Shown piece after piece: positions 51,025 to 61,654 of a stretch of 64,000 nucleotides of DNA. The stretch is taken from NCBI RefSeq assembly GCF_900185645.1, contig NZ_FYAM01000027.1, forward strand, positions 310,001 to 374,000, in the 5' to 3' direction. Under the pieces are notes generated by a model. That model was not told where the DNA came from. It saw only the letters and a program-made list of their open reading frames with translations, and searched no databases. Numbering within the stretch: the stretch's first letter is position 1; every line of letters begins with the position of its first letter. Origin of the DNA: Clostridium sp. BSD9I1 (GTDB lineage: Bacteria; Bacillota; Clostridia; Clostridiales; Clostridiaceae). Made by a program: the position numbers and the translations under genes.

Positions 51025-53490
51025 TTACCATTCACCAAACCAAGCTATGGCTTCATAATGGGCAGGGGAGTCTAGGGCTTCTGTGGATGAAAATTTAATA
51101 TAGTAAGTTCCTTTAGGAAGTTCAATTGAAATTCCTGCTGATCCAGTATCTAAATCTACAGGAGAAGTAGCAAGTATTTTACCGCTGCTGTCCATTATAG
51201 ATACTGATGTTTGAACTCGTCCCAATGGTATATCTACAAATATATTTAAATTTTGAAGCTTAGTATTGGTTACTTTATATAAGTCATCATCCTTAGGTTT
51301 TAAGTAACCGGAGATTAAAGGAGAATAATTTATATTTTCATTAGGTGTATAAGACTGTGCAAAGAACAAGGAATCATTGGGTTCTTTATCAAGGATATAA
51401 GAACCTAAAAATGGTACATCCACACTTTCATCTAACTTCATTTGTCTAAGAGTATAGTTTTGAGAATCTTGGTCAAAAGACTGATAAAAAATCCATTCAC
51501 CCATTGGAGTAATTCCATCTGCTAGATTATATGACAGCTGAGTTAAATCAGAGCCATCTGTACGCACTCTACGTAAACCACCACCAGGAGTGTCTGCAGA
51601 AAAATAAATCCATCCATCATATACATTAAGAGTATCAAATGTCCGCGCATTAAGTGAGGTATCATTTAAGCCATCCGCAGTCATCTTATGAATACGATTA
51701 TCACGTTGGCTCTCATAGTAAATCCAACCGTCTTCAACATCAAAAATACCAACACCATAATCTAACATTTTTATTTTATTTGTTCCATCAAGGTTCATTT
51801 TATATAAGAAGTGATTATCTATTTGGCTGATATAATATAGGTAACCATCTTCTACAATCATTTTAGAAGCTAGCTCATCACCAATCTTAACTTTAGATGA
51901 GCCATCAACCTTACATTTATAAAAGGCAGAGTTATATCTTTGTCCATAGCTGTAATAGATATCATCGCCTACAACAAGAAGACTATATATGGATTCATTT
52001 ACTATTTGTGTTTTTTCTGAGCCGTCTAATTTCATTTTATAAATTTTTTTCCCATCAGATAAATTTCTATAATAAATCCAATCATGTACTATGTTTATTT
52101 GGTCAATTTTATCGTCACTTATCTTTGTTAGGTTTGTGCCATTATAGCTGAGCTTGTATAACTTATCGTTATCAAAATAAGCAGTAAAATAAATATTGCC
52201 CTTGTAATATGCAAGCTGTCCACCGTTTGTAAGATTTCCATATACACTTCCTGTTTCTTCAACAACTTTTACGGTAAGTTTTATCTTCTTGTCCCAGCCA
52301 TCAATAGTTCCATAAATAATGTGAGTTCCAGCAGTGGAAGTATCCAGAGAGTCTTCTTCCCATTTAACGGGAACAAGTTTTTTAGCTATACTATAGCTTA
52401 ATATGTTGCTAGGTGCACCATCATACATTACTAACACATTAGAGGGAAATGTATAATCTTCTCCTATAAATGCCATGTCTGAAATGTCATCTGCTTTAGT
52501 TATAATAAAAGTTTTTACCTCATCTTTTATTGTATTTTTTAAGGAATCACTAATAGCTCCTGTACCACCAATGATACTTATATTTTTAGTGCTTTGAAGA
52601 CTTAAATAAGATTTTGTTATTTGCGGAAGAGTGCTGTCTACTAATACAATTGGTGCATCTTTTGAAGCAGCTAAAGCACTTCCTGATAGGGCATCTGGAA
52701 AGTTCTTACCTGAAGCCACATACAAATTAGTGAAATCAATTTTACCTTGGAATTCTTTAAGTATAGAGATATTAGTATCAAATCTATTTAGTCCGCTTAG
52801 TCTTTTAGCATTTGTTAATGATGATTGTACACTTTCGCCTATAGAGCCTGTTCCACCAATAATATAAGAAACGGGAATATTCTTATCCTTAATAAAGGCG
52901 CTTACTTTGTCAGGTAATTTGCTTTGGCTAGATAACAAAATTGGCATTTGCATTTTTGCTGCAATAGGAGCCATGCTTAATGCATCAGGAAAGTTTTCAC
53001 TGGATGCCACAGCAATTCCATTTTCTGTACCAAGCATTTCAGCTATTTTCACCGAAGTTTCATAGCGATCCTTTCCAGAGAGTCTAGTTGTAGTTATATT
53101 AAGTGTCTTTAATTGCTCTTCAATATTTGGAGAAACAACTCCTGTACCACCAACGATATAGACATTTTTAACCTCTAAATCTTTAAGTGATTTTAAAGCA
53201 TCAAGGCTTAAGCCATTTTTGGAAGTTAAAAATATAGGAGCGTTTTTACTTTTGGCTAAAGGAGTTGCACAAAGGGCATCAGGGAATGCCTCTCCACTTG
53301 CAATTACGGCATAAGAAGATTTAGTCCAGCCTTTTTTAATAATTGATAAATTTGTGCTGTACCTATCTTGCCCATATAATCTATCTACGGATGGAGTCGC
53401 TGCATGGACATTTGTAGATAAAAGGTAAGATGAGGTAAGAGTTGTACAAATAGAAAGCACTAAAACAGCTAAGAGTTTTCCTTTGGTCAC
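51025..53490 (-). CDS. Cell-wall-binding surface protein: three CWB2 repeats, DUF5050 propeller, C-terminal PPC-like domain
   Basis: The 821-residue exported protein starts at GTG 53490, with AAAGGA about 12 nt upstream. A signal peptide (ending STNVHA) is followed by three CWB2 modules (about 30-310; VDRLYGQDRYSTNLSI, TTRLSGKDRYETSVKIA, AKRLSGLNRFDTNISI) that anchor to wall polymers. A linker of about 80 residues comes next, then a DUF5050-type six-fold repeat (about 400-690; YYKGNIYFTAYFDNDKLYKL, IYYSYGQ, LYYISQID, WIYYESQRD). The last 110 residues (KEPNDSLFFAQSY, then LPKGTYYIKFSS) look like a PPC/jelly-roll domain. No catalytic motif is seen, so it is probably a binding or adhesion protein. 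Confidence 0.9.
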   Translation of the reverse strand: MTKGKLLAVLVLSICTTLTSSYLLSTNVHAATPSVDRLYGQDRYSTNLSIIKKGWTKSSYAVIASGEAFPDALCATPLAKSKNAPIFLTSKNGLSLDALKSLKDLEVKNVYIVGGTGVVSPNIEEQLKTLNITTTRLSGKDRYETSVKIAEMLGTENGIAVASSENFPDALSMAPIAAKMQMPILLSSQSKLPDKVSAFIKDKNIPVSYIIGGTGSIGESVQSSLTNAKRLSGLNRFDTNISILKEFQGKIDFTNLYVASGKNFPDALSGSALAASKDAPIVLVDSTLPQITKSYLSLQSTKNISIIGGTGAISDSLKNTIKDEVKTFIITKADDISDMAFIGEDYTFPSNVLVMYDGAPSNILSYSIAKKLVPVKWEEDSLDTSTAGTHIIYGTIDGWDKKIKLTVKVVEETGSVYGNLTNGGQLAYYKGNIYFTAYFDNDKLYKLSYNGTNLTKISDDKIDQINIVHDWIYYRNLSDGKKIYKMKLDGSEKTQIVNESIYSLLVVGDDIYYSYGQRYNSAFYKCKVDGSSKVKIGDELASKMIVEDGYLYYISQIDNHFLYKMNLDGTNKIKMLDYGVGIFDVEDGWIYYESQRDNRIHKMTADGLNDTSLNARTFDTLNVYDGWIYFSADTPGGGLRRVRTDGSDLTQLSYNLADGITPMGEWIFYQSFDQDSQNYTLRQMKLDESVDVPFLGSYILDKEPNDSLFFAQSYTPNENINYSPLISGYLKPKDDDLYKVTNTKLQNLNIFVDIPLGRVQTSVSIMDSSGKILATSPVDLDTGSAGISIELPKGTYYIKFSSTEALDSPAHYEAIAWFGEW

Positions 53491-53679
53491 GATTACATTC
53501 AATCCTTTCGTTGTTAATATTTTTTATGATGAATAAAAAGTAAAGAGAAATTTCATAGTAGTGAGTTTTTTTCTCTTGCAACTTAATTTAATAAAATGAT
53601 AACATGGGTTTGGTAATAAGTTAACAGTTAATATATGGTATATGTAAAAGGTTTGGTATAAATTAACTATGAAATACAA

Positions 53680-53712
53680 TATAAAAAAGGACTTTGCATC
53701 ACAAAGTCCTTC
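53680..53712 (-). terminator. Intrinsic terminator of the ftsH paralogue
   Basis: AAGGACTTTG (53687-53696) pairs with CAAAGTCCTT (53702-53711). On the - strand it is followed by a T-run (complement of ATAAAAAA). Confidence 0.8.
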
Positions 53713-53715
53713 TCT

Positions 53716-53746
53716 AACTTGCCACTTGTCACGTGGGTGGCACTTT
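53716..53746. repeat. Short CACGTGG repeat at the ftsH stop
   Basis: AACTTGCCACTTGTCACGTG then GGTGGCACTTT reaches the stop codon of the - strand gene at 53745. One of five copies, nearly identical to that at 50988. Confidence 0.88.
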
Positions 53747-55487
53747 ACAATTTGTTCACGATTTCCATTAGTTTTTCATTGTGAATAGTTTCTTTTTCTA
53801 AAAGTTCTTGAGTTATAGCTTCTAAAAGATCTCTTTCTTTTAATAAAAGAGCCTTTGTTTCTTCATATAGTGAATCGATTAATTCCTTACATTCATTAAC
53901 TAAGTCTGCTTGTTTTGCATTTGCTTCACCTAGGGCTTCTATGCTTAAAAGGCCTAGGGATTTTCCCATACCGTATGCACCAAGCATGTGATATGCAATG
54001 TTTGTACATTGTTTTAAATCGTGGCTAGCTCCTGTTGTGATGTTGTCTTCACCAAATATTATTTCCTCAGCAGCACGTCCACCAAGAAGCATCATTATTC
54101 TTCTCTTTAAATAGGTTTTATCTTGATATAGCTTGTCCTCAGGAATTGTCATTGTATATCCACCAGCACCCTTTGTGCTTGGGATTATTGTTATCTTAGA
54201 TACTTTTTCATTAGGCAGCATCTTAAGTCCTACAAGAGCATGTCCTGTTTCGTGATAAGCTGTAACTTTTCTGTCCTTTTCAGTTATATAATCTCTGTCT
54301 TGTTTTTCATGTCCTGCTATAACTATTGAAAATGCTTTGTCCATGTGGATGTTTTCAATTGCTTCTGCTTCATCTTTACAAGCAAGTATTGCAGCTTCAT
54401 TTACAAGACTTTCAAGTTTAGCTCCAGAAAAGCCAGATGTCTTTTGTGCCCATTCGTGTACTGTGATATTTCCAACGGGTTTATTTTTTAAATGAAGATT
54501 TAATATCTTTTCACGAGCAGATATATCTGGCAGCATAATTTCTATGTGTCTATCAAATCTACCTGGTCTTAAAAGTGCTTCATCTAATATATCCAGTCTA
54601 TTTGTTGCTGCCATGATGATTATGCCTTCCTTTTCATTAAAGCCTGACATTTCAGTAAGAAGCGCATTTAATGTTTGATCTTTTTCATCAGAGCCACCAG
54701 CTTTTCCACCATCTCTTTTCTTACCTATTGCATCTATTTCATCAATAAATATTACGGCTTTACCATTTTGTCTTGCCTTCTTAAATAATTGCCTTACTCT
54801 ACTTGCACCAACACCTACATAAACTTGAACGAAGTCAGAACCTGACATTGCATAAAAAGGAACTCCAGCTTCTCCAGCAACAGCCTTTGCAAGCAATGTT
54901 TTACCTGTACCTGGATCCCCGTAAAGTATAACTCCCTTAGGCATTCTAGCGCCATAAGCTGCATACTTTTCAGGATTTTTTAAGAAATCCACTACATCTT
55001 TAACACTTTCCTTTGCTTCTTCATTTCCTGCAACATTTTCAAAAGTGAAAGGTGTGTCTTCTAGTGCAGATGTTTCAAGTTTGTCCACACTAAGTAGTCC
55101 TTTATTTGATAAACCAGATTTTTTAGCCATTACAAATACTAAAGAGATAATTGATACTAAAAAAGCTGAACCAAATATTACAGAACTTTTTTCTGTAGGA
55201 GAGTACTCTAAAACTTTAACTCCTTCTTTTAAAAGAACTTCCTTAAATGTGTCTATACGAGGGTTGTCTGTTTCATAAGATGTTCCATCACTTAATACAA
55301 CCTTAAGCTGAGGAGTTGGGGATAAGTAAACTTTACTTATTTTATGAGAGTTTAAATCCTTTAAGAAGTTTACGTAAGATTTATTTTCAGTAGTTTTGAA
55401 ACCAATTTGAGATGTTATAAGTAGCACTAAAGATAGTGCAGCAGTTATCAATGGTAATAAAAAGGGTTTTTTCTTCATCATATTCAT
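53745..55487 (-). CDS. ftsH: FtsH-family membrane AAA+ zinc metalloprotease (short paralogue)
   Basis: The 580-residue protein has two membrane segments (about 10-30 and 105-125) flanking an extracytoplasmic domain of about 75 residues. The AAA+ module has Walker A GDPGTGKT (about 192-199), Walker B VIFIDEIDAIG and second-region RPGRFDRHI. The M41 protease domain has HETGH zinc ligands and GEDNITTGASHDL. FtsH degrades unassembled membrane proteins and regulators. It is shorter than the usual 620-640 residues of bacterial FtsH and lacks a long acidic tail, so it is probably a second paralogue. GGAGG stands 7 nt before the ATG. Confidence 0.94.
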   Translation of the reverse strand: MNMMKKKPFLLPLITAALSLVLLITSQIGFKTTENKSYVNFLKDLNSHKISKVYLSPTPQLKVVLSDGTSYETDNPRIDTFKEVLLKEGVKVLEYSPTEKSSVIFGSAFLVSIISLVFVMAKKSGLSNKGLLSVDKLETSALEDTPFTFENVAGNEEAKESVKDVVDFLKNPEKYAAYGARMPKGVILYGDPGTGKTLLAKAVAGEAGVPFYAMSGSDFVQVYVGVGASRVRQLFKKARQNGKAVIFIDEIDAIGKKRDGGKAGGSDEKDQTLNALLTEMSGFNEKEGIIIMAATNRLDILDEALLRPGRFDRHIEIMLPDISAREKILNLHLKNKPVGNITVHEWAQKTSGFSGAKLESLVNEAAILACKDEAEAIENIHMDKAFSIVIAGHEKQDRDYITEKDRKVTAYHETGHALVGLKMLPNEKVSKITIIPSTKGAGGYTMTIPEDKLYQDKTYLKRRIMMLLGGRAAEEIIFGEDNITTGASHDLKQCTNIAYHMLGAYGMGKSLGLLSIEALGEANAKQADLVNECKELIDSLYEETKALLLKERDLLEAITQELLEKETIHNEKLMEIVNKL

Positions 55488-55803
55488 TAAGATACCTCCG
55501 ATATTTCAATTATAGTTGGGAGCCATCGAACATTTATTATTCTATAATAGCTATTTGATATTGTCTAATAAATCTCATAATTTTTACTAAAGTAATTTAT
55601 GGAAGCTTTCTTAGTAATTGCAGAAATTTCTATTTAGGGTATAATCTTATATATAGTAGCTAGCATTTTAGTAATTAATACATAGTAACTTGCCTTAAGA
55701 GATAATTACTGGGCACTTGGGAGTGCTAATTAGAAATTTAATATTATAGGTATAAATTAATGTTTTAATAGGAAATTTAAAATAGGTGAGGGAGTTGATT
55801 AAT

Positions 55804-56790
55804 ATGAAAGTAAGTTCAGTAAAGCTTACTCTTCATGAGGAAGAGATATTAAAGGGGTTAAATGAGTTCATTGATTTAGAAGGGCTAAAATTTAATAATT
55901 TAGAGGTAGGAGAACTTATAAATGTCCACGGAAGTTATAAAAAGGGGGTAGAGATCCCATTTACCGCAGTAGTTGGTCTTGGAAATGTAATAGCCAACAA
56001 GGTTAAAGTGAAAATTTTTGACGTGAAGGTTGCAAAAATCGGGGTGCTTGCTGGTATAAAAAATATCATATTAAAGCAGGTAGGGAAGAAGACCGAGGCA
56101 TATGGTGTTGAGGTTGAAGGTGACGTAATTACAGTAGATCTTGATACTATAATAAAGCTTATACCTAATGTAAATATGAAGGTGAAAAATATATCTCTTG
56201 TTCAAGGACAGATAGTAGCTGATGTAGAAGATTTAGTTTATTCTAAGGATAAGGAAACCTTAAAGCCTCAAGAAGAGAAGATAATTTATGAGATGGATAG
56301 GAAAACTACTGAGGATTCCTATACAAAATTTAGAGCAGCTGTAGATGTCAAGACTCCTGACAAATATGAAAGCATTAAAGAATATGCAATGCTTATTCCA
56401 GATATAGCAGCACTTTTATGGAGACTTTTTAAGGATCCAAGAGTTGATTCTAAAACTAAGGCAAAGGTAGCAGCTGTGGCAGGATATCTTGCTATTCCCA
56501 TTGATATATTACCAGACTTTATACCCTTTGTAGGTCAAATAGATGACATTGCAATAGCTTTTTATGGATTAAATACTATATTAAATGAAGTTCCTGAAGA
56601 AATAATACTAGAAAACTGGCAGGGAAAGGGTGATATAATTCTTATTGTAAAAAAAGGAGTAAAGACAATTTCAAACTATGTTGGTGCAGATAAGGTAAAT
56701 AAGCTTGGCTCATATATAAAAAGAGGCATGGAGAAAATGGGAAAAAAGGTTGAAATTACTCATAACAATGTGGAGGAAAACAACGATTAG
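55804..56790 (+). CDS. LmeA-like N-terminal domain fused to a YkvA/DUF1232 domain
   Basis: The 328-residue protein has an N-terminal beta-rich half (about 1-150; KLTLHEEEILKGLNEFID, FTAVVGLGNVIANKVKVKIFDVKVAKIG, LDTIIKLIPNVNMKVKNISL) that resembles LmeA/DUF2993-type lipid-binding domains. The C-terminal half is a DUF1232 domain (about 200-265; LWRLFKDPRVDSKTKAKVAAVAGYLAIPIDILPDFIP). No signal peptide is seen, and the DUF1232 core is hydrophobic enough for membrane association. The ATG at 55804 has GAGGGAG 9 nt upstream. Function unknown. The fusion itself is notable. Confidence 0.72.
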   Translation: MKVSSVKLTLHEEEILKGLNEFIDLEGLKFNNLEVGELINVHGSYKKGVEIPFTAVVGLGNVIANKVKVKIFDVKVAKIGVLAGIKNIILKQVGKKTEAYGVEVEGDVITVDLDTIIKLIPNVNMKVKNISLVQGQIVADVEDLVYSKDKETLKPQEEKIIYEMDRKTTEDSYTKFRAAVDVKTPDKYESIKEYAMLIPDIAALLWRLFKDPRVDSKTKAKVAAVAGYLAIPIDILPDFIPFVGQIDDIAIAFYGLNTILNEVPEEIILENWQGKGDIILIVKKGVKTISNYVGADKVNKLGSYIKRGMEKMGKKVEITHNNVEENND

Positions 56791-56880
56791 CTAAGGAATA
56801 TTCCTCGATAAAAGTAAAAAATTGCCGGGGAAATATGGGGAAATTACACTGTAACTTCCCCATAAGTTTCCTTAAAATTA

Positions 56881-57891
56881 TTATGAGTAAAATCCATATC
56901 CGTTTTTACCAGCCTTTTTTACCCTGTACATTGCAATATCAGCTTTTTTTATTAACTCGTCCATTTCAAATCCGTCTTTGGAGTAAATTGAAATACCTAT
57001 GCTTACACCAATGGTAAATTCATGATTTTTAATATATATCTTTTCGTTTATCACCTCAATAACGCGCGAAGCAATTATTTTAAGTATTATATCATCAACT
57101 ATATAAGGTATTAAAATAACGAATTCATCTCCACCTATTCTGGCCACAGTATCAATATTTCTTACGCTTTTTGTAAGACGGTTACTAATTTCCTTGAGAA
57201 CTTCATCACCAACATCATGTCCAAAATTATCGTTTACAAGTTTAAATCCATCTAAATCCAAAAATAAAATTCCAAGCATGAAGTTGCTGCTGTCATATTT
57301 TTTTAGATAATCATCAAATAAGGATAATAAGTAGCATCTATTTACAAGTCCAGTCAATTTATCCGTATAGGACAGCTTGTATAAATGTTTGGTAAGTGTT
57401 TCTTCGTCTTCTAAGCGAGCATGAAGAAGTTCGAAGGTTCTTAAAATAATGTATACATAGTAAAGCATGATGAAAAAACCAATTACATTTAGGAAGATTA
57501 TTATCTCATTTATAAGTACAGCTATTTCGAAAAATTTTATTATGAGGCTTCCAAGGGTTACTACATATAAATAAGTTACAATAGCTATAGAATTAGCCAT
57601 AAAGTCTTTTTTTAAGTTTTTACGTGTTTCAAAAATGCGCCTAATAAATAAAAGAGTAAGCTGCAATATGTTTGCAATTGATGCTCTAATAATAATAAGT
57701 TCATAGTTTATCTTTTCTGCCCAATTTAGTCCCAGAAAGTGATTAGTTCTTCCGATTAAAAGTAAATGTACCAGCAAACAAATAAATCCTATAGATAATA
57801 ATGTATTAAAAATTAATGTGATGATAAGACTTCTATTTTCAGTAATACATACTTTTTTAAACAATAATTTCTCTTTAATTTTAATGAGCAT
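56881..57891 (-). CDS. Membrane diguanylate cyclase (GGDEF)
   Basis: This 336-residue protein has about six membrane segments (residues 20-165, for example LIITLIFNTLLSIGFICLLVHL) and a GGDEF domain (about 175-335). The catalytic motif is intact (RIGGDEFVILIP). An I-site RNID lies five residues before it, so c-di-GMP synthesis with product inhibition is likely. DKLTGLVNRCYL and FLDLDGFKLVNDNFGHDVGD are also canonical. Start ATG 57891 follows AAAGGTG by 8 nt. The opposing HD-GYP protein is at 32.3 kb. Confidence 0.93.
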   Translation of the reverse strand: MLIKIKEKLLFKKVCITENRSLIITLIFNTLLSIGFICLLVHLLLIGRTNHFLGLNWAEKINYELIIIRASIANILQLTLLFIRRIFETRKNLKKDFMANSIAIVTYLYVVTLGSLIIKFFEIAVLINEIIIFLNVIGFFIMLYYVYIILRTFELLHARLEDEETLTKHLYKLSYTDKLTGLVNRCYLLSLFDDYLKKYDSSNFMLGILFLDLDGFKLVNDNFGHDVGDEVLKEISNRLTKSVRNIDTVARIGGDEFVILIPYIVDDIILKIIASRVIEVINEKIYIKNHEFTIGVSIGISIYSKDGFEMDELIKKADIAMYRVKKAGKNGYGFYS

Positions 57892-58147
57892 GACAAACAC
57901 ACCTTTTAAAGTAGTATTTTATAATAAATTAATATTCTTAATATTATAGTATGTTTATAGTGGGAAATATGACCTTGATATTTTTATAACACTTGAATAT
58001 TTGGGATATAGTTGCATAACAGGAATATATGTGGTAAGATTTTATAACGGCATTGGCGTACATATATGTTTTATAGGAAGACAAAGGGGTTATTAGATGT
58101 ATTAATTATGAAAGAAATCATATAAATCAGCATAGGGGGCGGAAGGT

Positions 58148-59983
58148 ATGAAGCGTATATTAAAAAAGTTCAGCAGTTTAAAGATTAAAACAGTAATTTT
58201 GTTTATGTCAGTGTTTTCAATACTATGCTTAGTTTTAATTAGTGAAGTTGGGTATAACGGAATGAACAAAATTAATAATCATTTAGGTGAGGTATATGAT
58301 AGCAAACTTCTTCCTATTTCCTATGTTGGAGATATTAGAGGGGATGTATTAAAAATTAGACTATCTATATCCAAAATGTCACAAGAAAATAGTATTGTAA
58401 ATACCAGTGAAATAGATGAATATGATCAAAAAATTAAAGGTAGGTTTCAAGCTTATAAGGATAGTAATATGAAAGATGATGAAGAAAAAATGCTTTTAAG
58501 TGTTGAAGACCAGTATAATATTTTTATAAATGCATGGCAAAAGAAAAAGGATAGAGTAAAAAACGGTCAGAAATTAACTACAAGTGAACTAAGTGAATTA
58601 CACGACCTAGGGGAAGAAGTAGATATGAGTATTGAAGCTCTTAAATATATGAATATGTATTCAGCAGAAGATTTAAATATTAAGGGTGATGACTTGTATT
58701 ATGGAAGAAAAAAATCACTTATATTAATTATTTCAATATGCATATTTGTTTTTGCAGCTATTTCTTATATGATTATTAAATTTATAAATGCTTCAATGAA
58801 AAATCACATAAATAGTTTAAATACTGTAGCTGAAGGTGACTTTAGGGTTTCATTAGATACGGAAAGTAAATCAGAATTTGGGCTTATGAATAGGGCACTA
58901 GCTAAGACTATTGATAATATTTCCAGCATGATAACAGAAGTTAAAGAAAAGTCTAATTTTATAGATAAGAAGTCTAATGATTTATCAACTATAGCAGATG
59001 AGATGTCAGCTTCTTCTGAAAATGTAGCAAATTCTATACAGGATGCAGCAGAGGGGACAAGTTCTCAAGCTGAAGAAATATCCACTATAGTAAATATTTT
59101 AGATGATTTTAGTGTGGAATTAGAAAATATCATACAAGCTATAAGAGGCATTGATGGAAAATCACATCATATAAGTGCTATGGCAAATGAAAGTGATGTT
59201 AATATGTTAGCACTGGTAAAGTCTATAAATAATATAAAAGATTCCTTTGCTGGATTTGCAAGTAAGGTTATAAATCTTGGTGAAAACATTAGTCAAATAA
59301 ATGAAATAACTGATGTTATAAATAATATAGCTGATCAGACAAATTTACTTGCGTTAAATGCAGCCATTGAAGCCGCTAGAGCTGGAGAATCAGGAAGGGG
59401 ATTTTCAGTAGTTGCAGATGAAATAAGAAAGCTTGCAGAGCAGTCTAAAGTTTCTTCTAAGAATATTAATTCTTTAATTAATGGTATCTCAAGTGAAACT
59501 AATGTAATGGTTAAAAATACAGGAAATATGGAAGAAGAGTTAACGAGCCAAGTAAATATGATAAATGTTACAATTAATTCCTTCAAAAATATATTGAAAG
59601 CAGTAGAAGAAGTTATACCTGAAATAGAAGCAGTCAATTCTACAGCTTTAAATATAAATGAGGAAAAAGATATAATATTAGAAAAGATACAACAGGTTTC
59701 TGCAATTGCAGAAGAGGTATCGGCATCTTCTGAAGAAATTGCAGCAGCTGCACAGGAAAGTAATTTATCATCTCATCAAGTGGCAAAAACTTCTGAAGAA
59801 TTAAGCAGCATGACTAAAGAAATGATAAATGATGTGGAAAAGTTTAAGTTAGCAAATAGTGAGAAGGAGAATGAATCTAGTAATCAGTTAGTAGTAAATG
59901 ATGAATATGAGTTAATAAACAGTGATGAGAATACTAGTATGCAAGAACTAGCAGCTATTGATGAAGAATCTTATATGAAATAA
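58148..59983 (+). CDS. Methyl-accepting chemotaxis protein
   Basis: This 611-residue transducer has a membrane segment at 15-35, an extracellular four-helix-bundle sensor (about 36-190), a second membrane segment (about 191-212), HAMP (212-265) and a signalling coiled coil. The hairpin tip is [36 protein letters not shown] tail of about 45 acidic residues follows. It couples an unknown external signal to CheA. GGGGGCGGAAGG precedes the ATG. No che genes are nearby. Confidence 0.95.
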   Translation: MKRILKKFSSLKIKTVILFMSVFSILCLVLISEVGYNGMNKINNHLGEVYDSKLLPISYVGDIRGDVLKIRLSISKMSQENSIVNTSEIDEYDQKIKGRFQAYKDSNMKDDEEKMLLSVEDQYNIFINAWQKKKDRVKNGQKLTTSELSELHDLGEEVDMSIEALKYMNMYSAEDLNIKGDDLYYGRKKSLILIISICIFVFAAISYMIIKFINASMKNHINSLNTVAEGDFRVSLDTESKSEFGLMNRALAKTIDNISSMITEVKEKSNFIDKKSNDLSTIADEMSASSENVANSIQDAAEGTSSQAEEISTIVNILDDFSVELENIIQAIRGIDGKSHHISAMANESDVNMLALVKSINNIKDSFAGFASKVINLGENISQINEITDVINNIADQTNLLALNAAIEAARAGESGRGFSVVADEIRKLAEQSKVSSKNINSLINGISSETNVMVKNTGNMEEELTSQVNMINVTINSFKNILKAVEEVIPEIEAVNSTALNINEEKDIILEKIQQVSAIAEEVSASSEEIAAAAQESNLSSHQVAKTSEELSSMTKEMINDVEKFKLANSEKENESSNQLVVNDEYELINSDENTSMQELAAIDEESYMK

Positions 59984-60010
59984 ACTTATAAATAAATAGT
60001 ATGTTATTTT

Positions 60011-60047
60011 ACGAAGACTTTTTTAGGAAAAAGCCTTCGTTTTTTAT
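60011..60047 (+). terminator. Intrinsic terminator of the chemoreceptor gene
   Basis: ACGAAGACTTTTT pairs with AAAAAGCCTTCGT (60028-60040) with one mismatch, followed by a T-run. Confidence 0.78.
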
Positions 60048-60135
60048 TAAGCGCTTAAATTAAAATTTTAGATTTATATTGCATTATATAAACAACGTAC
60101 ATATGTCTATAAATGGAATACTTCCCAGTACTCTT

Positions 60136-60167
60136 CAATAGATTTCCATAAAAAATTAATATAAAAT
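60136..60167 (+). promoter_or_regulatory. Shared upstream motif of the CWB2 paralogues, copy 1
   Basis: CAATAGATTT (60136-60145) and AATATAAAAT (60158-60167) have the same spacing as the pair before the paralogue at 62560. Confidence 0.55.
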
Positions 60168-60211
60168 TTACATTGAATTAATTTCTATTATAAAGGGTGG
60201 AGGAAGATTAC

Positions 60212-61588
60212 ATGAATTTTAAAAGAGTTTCAAGGTTAATGATCACAACTATTTTAGCTGTTACAGTTGCACAGGGATTTAATCCTATAAGTGTACAAGC
60301 TGAAACTATACAGCTAACTAAAACTGCTAAAAGAGTTCAAGGTTTAGACAGATTCAAAACATCAAGGGCTATAGCAGAGGAAATAGGATTTACTGAGTTA
60401 GAAAATGTAGTAATCACGTCTGGATATGGTTTTGCAGATGGATTAAGTGCTGGTACCTTTGCTAAAAAGTTAAATGCACCACTACTTCTTGCAGGAGATT
60501 TAAAGAGCAGCAGTGAGGCAATAGCGTACATATCAGGTAAATTAAAATCAAACGGAAACGTTTATATCATTGGTGGAGAAGGCGTTGTAAGTAAGGAAAC
60601 AGAAAATGTACTTACAAGTAAGGGATATAAGGTTACAAGAATTTTTGGTAAGGGAAGAATAGAAACAAATGATGCCATTATAAACGAATTAGAGGTTACG
60701 CAAGGAACTCCAGTATTTATATCAAATGCACTAGGCTATGCAGATGCGCTAAGTGCTTCAGGAGTTGCTGCAATAAAGGATTATCCAATGCTTCTTACAA
60801 ATGCAGATAAATTACCAGATGTTATTAAGGATCAGTTAACTAAAATAAAGCCATCTAAGGTTTATATAGTTGGAGGAGAAGCAGTAGTTAAGCCAGCAGT
60901 AGTAAATGAAATTAAGACTATACTTCCATCAGTAGAAATAGTTAGATTAGGTGGAAGCAGTAGATATGAAACATCAATGAGCATATTTAATGAATTTAAT
61001 TTAGATTCAAAAAATATTGTATTAGCATCAGGTAAAGGGTTTGCAGATGCATTATCAGGAAGTCAATTAGCTGCTAAGTTAAATGCTCCAATGGTACTTG
61101 CAGATGAAACTAATTTATTTAAACAGCAGTCAGAATTTGATAAAAAAGCTCTTGAAAATTATTACTTACTAGGTGGTACAGGCTCACTTACTACAAATGT
61201 AGAGCAAATTGCAGTAATGAATGTTGATAAAGAGTTTCAAGATATAAATACAATACTCACTAAACTTGCACAAACTATAAGATTAAAAATTGTTGGTGAA
61301 TATCTAGCACTATTTGATTTAAATACTCAAGAATATAAAGAAGCTAGACAAGCACTTGAAGAACTTTTTAAAGAGTTAAACATGAACGATTTAGATATTA
61401 TACCAACTTATAAGTCAATTAATGTAATTTCAATGAATGCTACAGAAGCAAAAGTTAAGACTAGAAGGAATGATGCAATAACAGATAATTATGAGAAGGC
61501 TACAGAATATGTGGAGTATACTCAAATACTTAGCTTTAGAAAAGTAAATGGACAATGGAAAATATATAATGCTGAAAATATTCAATAA
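60212..61588 (+). CDS. Cell-wall-binding protein: three CWB2 repeats plus an NTF2-like tail
   Basis: The 458-residue exported protein has a signal peptide (residues 1-33, ending PISVQA), three CWB2 modules (about 40-345; AKRVQGLDRFKTSRAIAEEI, VTRIFGKGRIETNDAII, IVRLGGSSRYETSMSIF) and a 100-residue C-terminal domain ending ILSFRKVNGQWKIYNAENI. That end has the look of an NTF2/SnoaL-type fold. CWB2 modules bind anionic wall polymers, so this is a surface protein. The start at 60212 follows GGTGGAGGAAG. It is a paralogue of the gene at 62560. Confidence 0.9.
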   Translation: MNFKRVSRLMITTILAVTVAQGFNPISVQAETIQLTKTAKRVQGLDRFKTSRAIAEEIGFTELENVVITSGYGFADGLSAGTFAKKLNAPLLLAGDLKSSSEAIAYISGKLKSNGNVYIIGGEGVVSKETENVLTSKGYKVTRIFGKGRIETNDAIINELEVTQGTPVFISNALGYADALSASGVAAIKDYPMLLTNADKLPDVIKDQLTKIKPSKVYIVGGEAVVKPAVVNEIKTILPSVEIVRLGGSSRYETSMSIFNEFNLDSKNIVLASGKGFADALSGSQLAAKLNAPMVLADETNLFKQQSEFDKKALENYYLLGGTGSLTTNVEQIAVMNVDKEFQDINTILTKLAQTIRLKIVGEYLALFDLNTQEYKEARQALEELFKELNMNDLDIIPTYKSINVISMNATEAKVKTRRNDAITDNYEKATEYVEYTQILSFRKVNGQWKIYNAENIQ

Positions 61589-61654
61589 CGAAAAAATTGT
61601 TGCAGCTTGAAACATGGATTCGTTTATATATAACATATTAAGGTGGTAATAAAA

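Noticed and set aside
50316-51038. - strand frame of 240 codons opposite mntH
   Set aside because: Antisense shadow of mntH that runs through the bidirectional terminator and the CACGTGG repeat, with no known family.
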